Shown: piece by piece, positions 1-7,136 of the stretch
How the letters are laid out: every line of letters starts with the position of its first letter
Position numbering within the stretch: the first letter of the stretch is position 1
Assembly (NCBI GenBank): GCA_947468255.1
Contig: CANIMM010000147.1
Coordinates: 1 to 7,484 of the forward strand
Direction of reading: 5' to 3'
DNA: 7,484 nucleotides
From: Chitinophagaceae bacterium
Lineage (GTDB): Bacteria; Bacteroidota; Bacteroidia; Chitinophagales; Chitinophagaceae
Position numbers and translations under genes: made by a program
The notes under the pieces: model-generated
Told to the model about the DNA's origin: nothing
Seen by the model: only the letters and a program-made list of their open reading frames with translations
The model's database searches: none

Positions 1-941
1 CCCAAAGCATCTACCGAACCATCCCTATTACCCGCTATTACTGGCTTTCCGTAAAACATGGCCTCTATAAATACCAATCCGAAACCCTCCTTTTTACTGG
101 GCATAATATAGAGATCGGCAATACTGTAATGCGCTGCTAATTCCTCATCTGCGATAAATCCGGTGAAAATTATTTGATGTTGTAGATCCAATCCAGCGAT
201 AATAGCATCTAGCCTTTCCCTTTCTGCTGCATCATATTTACCCACCAATAAATATTTAATCGAAGGGATTTCTTTTGTAAGCATTTTTATGGCATACAAT
301 ACATTATCATATCCTTTATATTGCTCCTTGGAGGAAAGTCGGGTTAGGGTCATTAACACCTTGTCTTGTGCGCTTAAACCATAGCGTTGCAATAACGCTT
401 CCTCCTTGCCATTATTGGTTGGTATTTCCAAATATGGATTTAGACAGTTATTTAAAATGCTCACCCTGTGATTGGCTAATTTTTGAACAGCCAGCATTTT
501 ATTTTTTGTAAATTGACTCACCGCAACTACCCTGCTACATTTACTCAGCATCCTTTTTTTTAAAAAAGAAAATGGACTCCATACTTCTATTCCATGTGCC
601 AGTAAAATCAATTTCGTTTTGGGAGAAAATGTTTTGATTAAAAACCCTGCCAGCAATAAATTACTGTGACTCAATATCACCTGCCGACTATTGATTCCCT
701 TTCGAACCGCTTTATACACAAACCGCCATTTATTTTCTCCAAACCCACTGAATACCGCCGCTGGAAAATATCTTTCATCCACATCTCCCTGCTTATCATA
801 CATTGAAAAAATGCTCACCTTTTCACCCAATTGCTCAGTGGCTATATCTTGCAATACCTTGCCTACCACCCTAGATACTTTTTCAATCCCCCCGGTAGCA
901 GAAAACATATTTAGCGTGAGTAAAAGTGTGCCTTTATGCAT
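1..941 (-). CDS. GT4-family glycosyltransferase, 3' end cut by window edge
   Basis: I translated this frame by hand. It is open from an ATG at 941 to the left edge: 313 residues with no stop or frameshift. It is a retaining GT-B glycosyltransferase (GT4, 'glycosyl transferases group 1') that would transfer a sugar from a nucleotide-sugar to a growing lipid-linked glycan at the cytoplasmic face of the inner membrane. The N-terminal acceptor domain has GGIEK at 17-21 and AHGIEVW at 115-121. The C-terminal donor domain starts near 195 with TLTRLSSKEQYKGYD (198-212), whose Arg and Lys usually contact the nucleotide diphosphate. KEGFGLVFIEA (284-294) carries the EX7E motif, E285 and E293. Family members run about 360-390 residues, so some 50-80 are missing. 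The ATG overlaps the end of asnB by 8 bases, which implies translational coupling. Donor and acceptor sugars cannot be read from the sequence. Confidence 0.9.
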   Translation of the reverse strand, partial: MHKGTLLLTLNMFSATGGIEKVSRVVGKVLQDIATEQLGEKVSIFSMYDKQGDVDERYFPAAVFSGFGENKWRFVYKAVRKGINSRQVILSHSNLLLAGFLIKTFSPKTKLILLAHGIEVWSPFSFLKKRMLSKCSRVVAVSQFTKNKMLAVQKLANHRVSILNNCLNPYLEIPTNNGKEEALLQRYGLSAQDKVLMTLTRLSSKEQYKGYDNVLYAIKMLTKEIPSIKYLLVGKYDAAERERLDAIIAGLDLQHQIIFTGFIADEELAAHYSIADLYIMPSKKEGFGLVFIEAMFYGKPVIAGNRDGSVDAL

Positions 942-2718
942 ATTGATGATGGGCAATTAATGTGGAACTGAGGTATTGCGACCAGTGTATTTCACCCGAT
1001 TTGAATTTTTTATAATTACCATGGGTGTCATTTCCCAGTAAGTCTCTTGCATAGTCGCTACTTATCAGCCATTCTTTAAATGGAAATGTAAAGCCCATTT
1101 TTGGCCGGTTCCAGATCATTTCTGGCAATATATCTTTAAACGAATCAATCAGTAATTGTTTACCCAGCGTGCCGCCATATTTTACAGAAGAACTTATCTG
1201 AAGCGATAGCCTGGTAAAATCTGCATCCAAAAAAGGCATTCTTATCTCAAGGCCATGAGCCATACTCATCACATCAGCATCGCGTAATAACTGATTCTGC
1301 ATATACAAATTGGTCTCCATCCAGCTTGCCTGGTTTTGCGGCGTCAGTTGATCAATATCAGACAATACAGGACTTTCGGAAAGTAATTGCCAAACTTCAT
1401 GCTCATATGCCCCGAGCTGGATGGCAATTTCATTGGGCGTAAACTGACCGCGTAAGAAAAGATAGCGCCCTATCGGCCCCTCAATACTTAAATATACCAG
1501 CCGTCTGAATTTTTTTATTGCACTAAACTTACCCGCTCTCAAAATAGAATTGGGAAACTGTTTGAAAAACAAAGCCGATTGCACCCGCTTAAAAGAAGGA
1601 TACCCTCCATACAACTCATCGCCACCAAGCCCAGATAATACCGCTTTTAAACCACTCTCCCTTGCATATTTACTTATAAACCAAGTATTGATTCCATCAC
1701 TGCTGGGAAGATCCATGGTGTCGATAATAGCAGGCAGATAATGATGAAATTCCTCCTCCTTCAATAAATGTTGAAAGTGCTTACAACTCATTTGCTGCTG
1801 CAAAGAATGCTGGAATTTTTTTTCTGAAAACTGCCCCTCTTCCAGATCGAGCGAGATGGTTTTCAACTCATCCTGGTCTTTTTGTGCCAATAGCGCTATG
1901 ATACTAGAATCCAAGCCTCCACTTAAAAAAACTCCAATCGGTGCATCCGCCAAAAGATGGCGCTTTACTGCCTTTGCTAAGCAATCTTTTATTGAATGGA
2001 TGGCTTCCTTTCGGTCACTGATAATCTCTAAATAACTATACTGGCTATACGCTCTTTGAAAACATTTTCCACTGGCCGCATCGTATTTTAACCAAGTTCC
2101 CTTTTGCAATGGCTGTACTCCGTGAAGCGTAGTAATGGGTTCAGGCAAATGGCCATAAGCCATCATGTATACTTTCCAGTTAGTATTCTCCTGTTGAAGT
2201 AAGGGATTATTGGCAAAGGCCTTCACTTCTGAAGCAAATAATAATCCATTTTGGGTAAGTGAAAAATAAAGCGGTTTTATACCGGCCGCATCCCTTACCA
2301 GATAAAGATTAGCAGAAAAACTATCCCATAGCGCAAAGGCAAACATACCATTCAATCGGCTGAATGCAGCGGTGCCCCAGGTGGCAAAGGAAGCTAGTAC
2401 CACTTCGGTATCACTGGTACCAGAGAACTTGCATCCCAACCCCAGCAGCTCCTGCCTTAACTCGGGATAATTATATAATTCACCATTGTAAGTAATCCAA
2501 TAACGTTCGGCTGCAAACGACATTGGTTGATGACCTGTTGCGCTAAGATCAATAATAGAAAGGCGCCGATGTCCCAACACTAGGTGATGATGCGGATCAC
2601 AATACAGTCCTTCGCCATCTGGTCCGCCTGCCTTCTGCAAGTTGCACATCTCTTTTACCGTATATTCAATAACACCCGTTGGTAAAGAAAGATTCAGCAT
2701 TCCAGCAATCCTACACAT
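934..2718 (-). CDS. asnB: Asparagine synthetase-type glutamine amidotransferase (AsnB family)
   Basis: At 594 residues this is full length for glutamine-hydrolysing asparagine synthetase. The class II glutaminase domain (about 2-210) starts MCRIAG, giving the Cys2 nucleophile after Met removal. It has HRRLSIIDL at 50-58, the glutamine-binding NGE at 78-80 and SD at 102-103. Ammonia would pass to the C-terminal ATP-pyrophosphatase domain, which has the PP-loop SGGLDS (266-271) and GLGGDELYGGY (363-373). All catalytic positions I checked are present, so it should be active. The classical reaction converts aspartate, glutamine and ATP to asparagine. Paralogues in polysaccharide and exosortase-linked loci are thought to amidate other carboxylates such as uronic acids, and the neighbours here favour that; the substrate is inference. 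The gene follows the NusG paralogue after 156 bases and overlaps the downstream glycosyltransferase by 8. The ATG at 2718 is fixed by the need for Cys2. Confidence 0.93.
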   Translation of the reverse strand: MCRIAGMLNLSLPTGVIEYTVKEMCNLQKAGGPDGEGLYCDPHHHLVLGHRRLSIIDLSATGHQPMSFAAERYWITYNGELYNYPELRQELLGLGCKFSGTSDTEVVLASFATWGTAAFSRLNGMFAFALWDSFSANLYLVRDAAGIKPLYFSLTQNGLLFASEVKAFANNPLLQQENTNWKVYMMAYGHLPEPITTLHGVQPLQKGTWLKYDAASGKCFQRAYSQYSYLEIISDRKEAIHSIKDCLAKAVKRHLLADAPIGVFLSGGLDSSIIALLAQKDQDELKTISLDLEEGQFSEKKFQHSLQQQMSCKHFQHLLKEEEFHHYLPAIIDTMDLPSSDGINTWFISKYARESGLKAVLSGLGGDELYGGYPSFKRVQSALFFKQFPNSILRAGKFSAIKKFRRLVYLSIEGPIGRYLFLRGQFTPNEIAIQLGAYEHEVWQLLSESPVLSDIDQLTPQNQASWMETNLYMQNQLLRDADVMSMAHGLEIRMPFLDADFTRLSLQISSSVKYGGTLGKQLLIDSFKDILPEMIWNRPKMGFTFPFKEWLISSDYARDLLGNDTHGNYKKFKSGEIHWSQYLSSTLIAHHQYA

Positions 2719-2767
2719 TGTTTTTCCAATCCTATTAAGGAAACGAAAGGTTGATTTTAGTTGGGTA

Positions 2768-2799
2768 CTAATTTAGAAGAAAATAACATCCAAGTCAAA
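2768..2799 (-). promoter_or_regulatory. Possible Bacteroidota-type promoter upstream of asnB
   Basis: On the minus strand TTTG (2796-2799) is followed after 20 bases by TAAATTAG (2768-2775). The primary-sigma consensus in this phylum is TTTG, about 19 bases, then TAnnTTTG, so the -33 box matches fully and the -7 box misses one base. It lies 50-80 bases upstream of the asnB ATG in the nusG-asnB gap. It would give asnB and the glycosyltransferase their own start. AT-rich DNA yields such matches by chance. Confidence 0.33.
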
Positions 2800-2849
2800 A
2801 TGGACAACCAACAACTAGATTTGCTGATGGTGAAAAAATTACGAATAAT

Positions 2850-2868
2850 AAATATCGAAAAAATATCG
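2850..2868. repeat. 8-bp direct repeat AAATATCG, 11-bp period
   Basis: AAATATCG occurs at 2850-2857 and 2861-2868, one helical turn apart, just after the nusG-like stop codon. It does not form a hairpin, so it is not a terminator. A protein-binding site is possible. A related CGA/ATATCG pattern occurs upstream of the small secreted gene at 7167-7185. Confidence 0.35.
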
Positions 2869-2874
2869 GTTTGA

Positions 2875-3381
2875 TTAAAAAATTGGCTCCAAGTTCTTCT
2901 TGTCAAAATTGGCACTCATTTGTACCCCCAACGCTTCAATTCTAACTTTTGCCCTGTTACCGTTAAGTTCAACCAGTATACCATTATAATTCATTAATAA
3001 ACCCTGCTTCACCCTCACCTTTGCGTTGATCGCTAAACCCGACACGTCCTCTATCTGCACATCCGAAAATTCATTTAAGAATTTCTTGATTGTAAAAATA
3101 TCCTCATCTTTTATCCTTGCAGGCTTACCCAGCCAATAGACAAAATTGAGTATTCCGTTAACATTTTTTAGGTCCCACTTTTCTGTATCCTTCACCCTTA
3201 CAAAGACATAAGACTTGAAAAGGGGTTCTAACACAATTTTTTTACGATCGCTCCACTGCTTTACCACTTTATTAAGGGGACAATAGTTTTCAATACCATT
3301 CTGATCTAGTAATCCAGCTACCTTTTTTTCCCATCTTGGCTTGGTATAAACTGCAAACCAATGTAAATTATTTGTCTCCAT
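2875..3381 (-). CDS. NusG-family transcription antiterminator (UpxY/LoaP-like)
   Basis: From the ATG at 3381 this encodes 168 residues. The frame stays open to a GTG at 3408, but the ATG is preferred because METNNLHWFAVYTKPRWEKK places the conserved WFAVYTKPR block at the usual distance from the N terminus. The NGN domain (about 6-100) includes that block, a YCPL segment (33-36) and PLFKSYVFV (53-61), a variant of the family's PLFPGYVFV. A degenerate KOW domain follows at about 121-148 (VRVKQGLL to NRAKVRI). Specialised NusG paralogues bind the elongating polymerase and suppress termination in long surface-polysaccharide operons. UpxY proteins usually head such operons; this one sits after wzc with 186 bases before it and 156 after it, so it may begin a second unit or act on the asnB-glycosyltransferase part. 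It is not the housekeeping NusG, judging by location and the weak KOW. Confidence 0.88.
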   Translation of the reverse strand: METNNLHWFAVYTKPRWEKKVAGLLDQNGIENYCPLNKVVKQWSDRKKIVLEPLFKSYVFVRVKDTEKWDLKNVNGILNFVYWLGKPARIKDEDIFTIKKFLNEFSDVQIEDVSGLAINAKVRVKQGLLMNYNGILVELNGNRAKVRIEALGVQMSANFDKKNLEPIF

Positions 3382-3400
3382 AATATAGCGTTGCTTACCC

Positions 3401-3423
3401 TCAGTCACATACGTTTAGACTGA
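3401..3423 (-). promoter_or_regulatory. Small inverted repeat in the leader of the NusG paralogue
   Basis: TCAGTC (3401-3406) and GACTGA (3418-3423) are perfect 6-bp arms around an 11-base loop, lying 20-42 bases upstream of the nusG-like ATG. On the minus strand the loop contains ATG followed directly by TGA. It could be a leader structure near the start codon. Arms this short are expected by chance. The rest of the 3382-3567 gap shows no convincing promoter or terminator. Confidence 0.22.
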
Positions 3424-3567
3424 AGAACATCTTTAAATGATTATATATATTGTAAACTTTGTTCATTGGCAGTAAAAATAACTTAAAAGCAGAACATTTG
3501 GCTACTTTCAATTTATCATTACCCCAATTTACCGAAACCTCAATTCTTTATAAAAACAACTGCTTTA

Positions 3568-5964
3568 CTAACCTTTTACTATTTGCTTACCTTTTTTCCA
3601 AATCAACTTCCATGCAGGTAAGCTATCCTCATTATCATCTATGGCATAGCCATAGCTGTAGCCATATCCATATCCATAACCATATCCGTATCCGTATCCA
3701 TATCCATTACCTAGGTGCCCCATATTGATTCCGCGCTTTTTTACCCCATTAAAAACAATACACATATTGTTGAATTTTTTCTGTTGATTCAATTCATTGA
3801 TCATTTTTAGAAATATCTTAGGAGTGCGGTCGTGCCTAATGACATATAAGGTTACATCCGCATAGTCTTTTAACAATTGGGCATCAGTTACTGGGCCGAT
3901 GGGGGCTGTGTCAATAAATATATAATCAAACTGCTCCTTGATTTGCTCCATCATTTTACCAAAAGCTGGTTTACCAATCAATTCAGTTGGATTAGGCGGA
4001 ATAGCCCCGGCTGGAATAATATACAGATTAGGAATAGAGGTTTCCTTTATAATTTTATCAATGCTTACTTTTCCAACCACGTAGTTGGATACACCCGGAT
4101 CTCTTGGTACATTCATTAATTTACTCAGCTTTGGTTTTCGGAGATCCAATTCCATTAAGGCCACTTTTTTGCCGGTTAGCGTAAAACTGATTGCGAGATT
4201 GATGGCGATAAAGCTTTTTCCCTCACTTGAAATACTGGAGGTAACCAACAATGTTTTGTTCACATCATTCAATCCCATAAAGGAAAGATTGGTCCGCAAG
4301 GCCCTAAACTGCTCAGCAATAACGGTTCTTTTTCCTTCTCGTATGACAATGGGGATTTTGGTATTTGCCTGAACGATTTCACCTACAAAAGGAACCGTCG
4401 TTTTATCCTCAATATCATCGCGAAACAACACTTTGCTCTTAAATTGTTCTTTCAATAATACCATGAAAACAGCGGCCAATAAGCCAACGATAAAACCTGT
4501 GAGATAAAAATTCTTTGCCACAGGTGTTACCGGACCGATCACAGCGGGTGTTTCAATGACCCTTAAGTCTGCGCCAGTGGAGGCAGAGGAGATAGCCGTC
4601 TCTTCTCGTTTTTGCAACAGATAGGAATAAATATTATTTTTAATTACCTGTTGTCGGCTGATTTCTAATAAGCCCCTTTCCTTTTGAGGCACCGTCTGCA
4701 GCAATCCATTATTGAGGGCTATATTTTTGCTGATATCATTTTTTACCGTTACCAAATTATTTTTGATGCTGACTATATTTTCCAACATATCCGATTTCAA
4801 CCTACTTATTTTGGCTTTTGCCTGCAACACGGGTTCACTATTCTCACCCGTTATTCGGGATGCATTTTCAAGGTCGTACTCTGCTTTATACAAATCATTT
4901 AAAAGCCCACTCAAGGTGGCATCCGTTAGCAGCGACAAAGAAGGAACCGTACCAGGTCTCCTACCCTTGCTCAAAACATAGTCACGGGTATCATCTAATA
5001 TTTCTAGCTGTAAATTAACCTCGCCTTTTTTATTGTCTAATTCACGTACTTTGGTCAGGTATAATTCTCCTTGTGTTCCTACATTGTACAAGGATTCACG
5101 ATTTTTGTATGCCTCTATATTTTCTTCTACACTATCTAACTGATGAATCACATAGTTAAGCCGATCGTCAATAAAATCAAGTGTTTTAGATGCTATTTGG
5201 TTCTTGTCATTAATACCATCTCTATTGTACACTTCAAAAAGACGGTATAAAATATCCCTCCCTTTTTCAGGTACAGGCGTAAGCAATTTTATATCCAACA
5301 CCGTAGAAGAAGTAGATATGGGAGATGCCTTTAAGGAGCTAATGATATCTGCAGCAGCAGAACTTACGGGGTGAGTGATCAGGAAATAGTTTTTACCGGA
5401 TAAGTCTTTGTTGTATCCTTCATTTACTACCGGACGATACCATGTACTTCCCAATAAAACTTTACCAGTAAAATTAATTTCCTCACCATTGATGAAAATT
5501 TTTTGGTTGACCCAATCCATTTTAAATGGATACTTTCCAAATTGGTGTTTACCATCCTTTACCGCAGCTATAAAGCGGACAGGAGTATTGTCTCCATACA
5601 ATTCTTCTAACCGAATTTTCCCTTGATTAAAAACGGTTGCATATAAATCAAGGGAACTAACCACTTCCTGCATCAGGCTAGATGAGCGCAAGACCAGAAT
5701 CTCATTTTCTACAATCTTTTTTTCACTAAAAATATTCAGCGCATCCAACACTTTTGAATCGCCCGATCCTTTATTAGGATCCTTTAGTAATACCTTCGCA
5801 GAAGCCACGTAGATAGGCACTTCGGCTCTATAATATACATAGGCAACACTCATTGAAATGGGAATCGTCAAAGCAAACAAAGGCCAAAATGGCAAATACT
5901 TTTGTAACAACTGTACAAAAATATTAGTCGCCTGCTTTTCCTTAAATAATTGTTCCTCTTTCAT
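3568..5964 (-). CDS. wzc: Wzc-like polysaccharide co-polymerase and tyrosine autokinase (BY-kinase)
   Basis: This 798-residue inner-membrane protein should set polysaccharide chain length and cycle through tyrosine autophosphorylation with the Wza exporter. The Wzz domain starts with a membrane helix at about 24-46. A long periplasmic region, probably coiled coil around 265-320 and 355-440, leads into a GNVR-type segment (about 430-480) and a second helix at about 486-505. The cytoplasmic kinase has the oligomerisation motif EQFRALR (551-557, EX2RX2R), Walker A SSISSEGKS (576-584, Lys583), Walker A' MELDLRKP (604-611) and Walker B YIFIDTAP (681-688). The tail has ten tyrosines at alternate positions 755-773, the probable phosphorylation cluster, then an acidic IDDNED and a basic end. 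Kinase and co-polymerase are fused as in proteobacterial Wzc, unlike the split Firmicutes form. The gene begins 24 bases after wza, so the two are probably co-transcribed. The name is used at family level. Confidence 0.95.
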   Translation of the reverse strand: MKEEQLFKEKQATNIFVQLLQKYLPFWPLFALTIPISMSVAYVYYRAEVPIYVASAKVLLKDPNKGSGDSKVLDALNIFSEKKIVENEILVLRSSSLMQEVVSSLDLYATVFNQGKIRLEELYGDNTPVRFIAAVKDGKHQFGKYPFKMDWVNQKIFINGEEINFTGKVLLGSTWYRPVVNEGYNKDLSGKNYFLITHPVSSAAADIISSLKASPISTSSTVLDIKLLTPVPEKGRDILYRLFEVYNRDGINDKNQIASKTLDFIDDRLNYVIHQLDSVEENIEAYKNRESLYNVGTQGELYLTKVRELDNKKGEVNLQLEILDDTRDYVLSKGRRPGTVPSLSLLTDATLSGLLNDLYKAEYDLENASRITGENSEPVLQAKAKISRLKSDMLENIVSIKNNLVTVKNDISKNIALNNGLLQTVPQKERGLLEISRQQVIKNNIYSYLLQKREETAISSASTGADLRVIETPAVIGPVTPVAKNFYLTGFIVGLLAAVFMVLLKEQFKSKVLFRDDIEDKTTVPFVGEIVQANTKIPIVIREGKRTVIAEQFRALRTNLSFMGLNDVNKTLLVTSSISSEGKSFIAINLAISFTLTGKKVALMELDLRKPKLSKLMNVPRDPGVSNYVVGKVSIDKIIKETSIPNLYIIPAGAIPPNPTELIGKPAFGKMMEQIKEQFDYIFIDTAPIGPVTDAQLLKDYADVTLYVIRHDRTPKIFLKMINELNQQKKFNNMCIVFNGVKKRGINMGHLGNGYGYGYGYGYGYGYGYSYGYAIDDNEDSLPAWKLIWKKGKQIVKG
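3646..3705 (-). repeat. wzc: Hexanucleotide tandem repeat encoding the Gly-Tyr tail of Wzc
   Basis: Ten consecutive 6-bp units, read on the minus strand as GGN-TAY, encode eight Gly-Tyr pairs followed by Ser-Tyr and Gly-Tyr (residues 754-773). Third positions vary (GGA, GGT and GGC; TAT and TAC), so the array is degenerate rather than a pure microsatellite. Gain or loss of one unit would keep the frame and change the tyrosine number by one. Tyrosine-rich C-terminal tails are the autophosphorylation sites of BY-kinases. Confidence 0.9.
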
Positions 5965-5988
5965 GAATATTCAATTCAAATTGCTGTT

Positions 5989-6762
5989 TTAACGAAAAAT
6001 CCGATCGATTATCAAAAAGGCAAATGTTACACTTGATAAAATAGTGGTATACACCATGTGATTATTGGTTCGCCTTTGCTCGGCAGTTTCTTTTAATTCA
6101 TTGGGCTTTATTACTACAATGTCATTGGGCTGTAAATAGTACCAGGGGGAAGTAAAAATGGATGGATTTTCGAGATTGAGGTGTTTGACCTGTTTAGTAT
6201 TCTGCGACTCCCTTATAATCATCACATTATTCAACTGAGCATTTGGCTTGCCGCCACCAGTTTTGGCCATTACCTCGAGCAATGATATTTTTTCGGAAGG
6301 AATTTCCACCACTTGGGAATTTCCCTCACCTAAAACGGTAACCCGATGGTTACAAAAATTTACAGTAACAATAGGATCTTTCAGATAGGGTAAAAGCTCT
6401 GTTTCCAACTTAGCTTTTAGCTCATTTCTTGTAAGCCCTATTACAGTCAACTTACCCAACTTATGCAAGTAAATACAACCATCTTGGCTTACCTGAAAAC
6501 TATTTTTGACAGCACCTTCAACTCCTCTGCTATTAAAAAGGGCATCCTCCAGTACGCTTAAGCTAGCGATTGAGATGGCCAACTGGTCATTTGGCTGGAT
6601 TTTTAATTCCAGTTCTTTATTTACAAAACCCGTGATAACGGTATCACGACTGATATCTTTAAAATAATATGCTGGCCGATAAACCTTGCAGCTACTTAAA
6701 AAAATAGCCGTTACCGTTAGTATAAATATGAATGGATGATATAATTTATCAATCATGGGCAT
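5989..6762 (-). CDS. wza: Wza-like polysaccharide export lipoprotein (Poly_export and SLBB)
   Basis: This 257-residue protein would form the outer-membrane/periplasmic export channel for the polysaccharide. Residues 10-24 are hydrophobic and end in the lipobox LSSC, so Cys25 should be lipidated after signal peptidase II cleavage. The Poly_export domain spans about 50-137 (ELKIQPNDQLAISI; FQVSQDGCIYLHKLGKLTV; LLPYLKDPIVTVNF). One SLBB domain follows at about 139-220 (VTVLGEGN; SLLEVMAKTGG; YLQPNDIVVIKP). A predicted membrane helix at about 236-253 ends in RIFR, as in many Bacteroidota homologues that are shorter than E. coli Wza. The ATG at 6762 gives MPMIDK; the second ATG two codons on is equally possible. 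It lies 125 bases after the small PID-CTERM-like gene and 24 bases before wzc, its expected partner. The substrate polymer is unknown. Confidence 0.93.
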   Translation of the reverse strand: MPMIDKLYHPFIFILTVTAIFLSSCKVYRPAYYFKDISRDTVITGFVNKELELKIQPNDQLAISIASLSVLEDALFNSRGVEGAVKNSFQVSQDGCIYLHKLGKLTVIGLTRNELKAKLETELLPYLKDPIVTVNFCNHRVTVLGEGNSQVVEIPSEKISLLEVMAKTGGGKPNAQLNNVMIIRESQNTKQVKHLNLENPSIFTSPWYYLQPNDIVVIKPNELKETAEQRRTNNHMVYTTILSSVTFAFLIIDRIFR

Positions 6763-6861
6763 CAGAGATATTAAATAAGATCACTAAAAAACATTTTGAT
6801 CAACCTGAAAAGTGAGGTCAATTAAAAATGATAAAATAAATCGGGTAAAATGTAATAAGGA

Positions 6862-6882
6862 AAATGGCCTATGCAACCATTT
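6862..6882 (-). terminator. Weak hairpin after the small secreted gene
   Basis: On the minus strand AAATGG (6877-6882) and CCATTT (6862-6867) form a 6-bp stem with a 9-base loop starting 6 bases after the stop codon. A T-rich but interrupted stretch follows. It may cause partial termination or protect the 3' end of the small gene's mRNA while allowing readthrough to wza. The stem is too weak for a confident terminator. I found no convincing promoter in the remaining gap before wza; an 8-bp palindrome TTGATCAA lies near 6796-6803. Confidence 0.3.
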
Positions 6883-6887
6883 GCTTT

Positions 6888-7136
6888 TTAGTGGATACTA
6901 TCCATTAAATTGATAGTATGCTTTGCTTTTTCGGCTTTGACTTTTTTTATTCCATAAAGCACACCGGCTGCCATCAACAAGACGATCCCACCATCAATCG
7001 GCGCATCCGGATCGCCCCCTGGATCACTAGGAAAACCTGGATCGCTGGGACCTTGGGCAAATGAATTAAAAGGGACGAAAAGATGGGAGAAAATGATTAC
7101 ACTAAAGGCTATAACCAATTTTGAAAATTTTTTCAT
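6888..7136 (-). CDS. Small secreted protein with PID-CTERM-like sorting tail
   Basis: The product has 82 residues. A signal peptide (MKKFSKLV, a hydrophobic stretch at 8-22, then NSFAQ) probably ends at Ala27. A short linker (28-45) holds two near-copies of PSDPG with an 18-base DNA period. Then comes PIDGG (46-50), a hydrophobic segment (51-63, including LLMAAGVLYG) and a basic end starting KKVK. This three-part tail (short motif, membrane segment, basic residues) is the plan of exosortase sorting signals and matches the PID-CTERM type of Bacteroidota as I recall it. If it is cut there, the mature peptide is only about 20 residues. Unusually, about 17 residues (66-82) follow the first basic pair. 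The function is unknown; it could be a carrier, a tether or a regulator of the glycan machinery. The gene lies directly before wza. An alternative reading is a simple small membrane protein. Confidence 0.8.
   Translation of the reverse strand: MKKFSKLVIAFSVIIFSHLFVPFNSFAQGPSDPGFPSDPGGDPDAPIDGGIVLLMAAGVLYGIKKVKAEKAKHTINLMDSIH

Noticed and set aside
576..590. Kinase-style nucleotide-binding motif in the glycosyltransferase region
   Set aside because: Only A/T-rich lysine codons (FLKKR) are present; there is no Walker motif.
691..960. Plus-strand 89-residue frame over the glycosyltransferase
   Set aside because: The opposite strand holds a continuous GT4 protein with clear motifs; other plus-strand frames within asnB and wzc are antisense shadows for the same reason.
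3382..3408. Upstream GTG start adding nine residues to the NusG paralogue
   Set aside because: The extra residues do not resemble family N termini, and the ATG at 3381 puts the WFAVYTKPR block at the normal distance.
3405..3410. ATG-TGA start-stop upstream of the NusG paralogue
   Set aside because: A six-base start-stop is common by chance, and no supporting translation signal was seen.
3459..3728. Plus-strand frame with a His-Ile/Arg-Ile repeat
   Set aside because: It is the antisense reading of the Gly-Tyr codons in wzc and has no independent support.
5524..5692. Walker A of Wzc judged defective because SSEGKS replaces the usual GEGKS
   Set aside because: The motif actually maps to about 4213-4239. 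Lys583 and Ser584 are kept, and the first Gly also varies in other BY-kinases, so inactivity is not supported.
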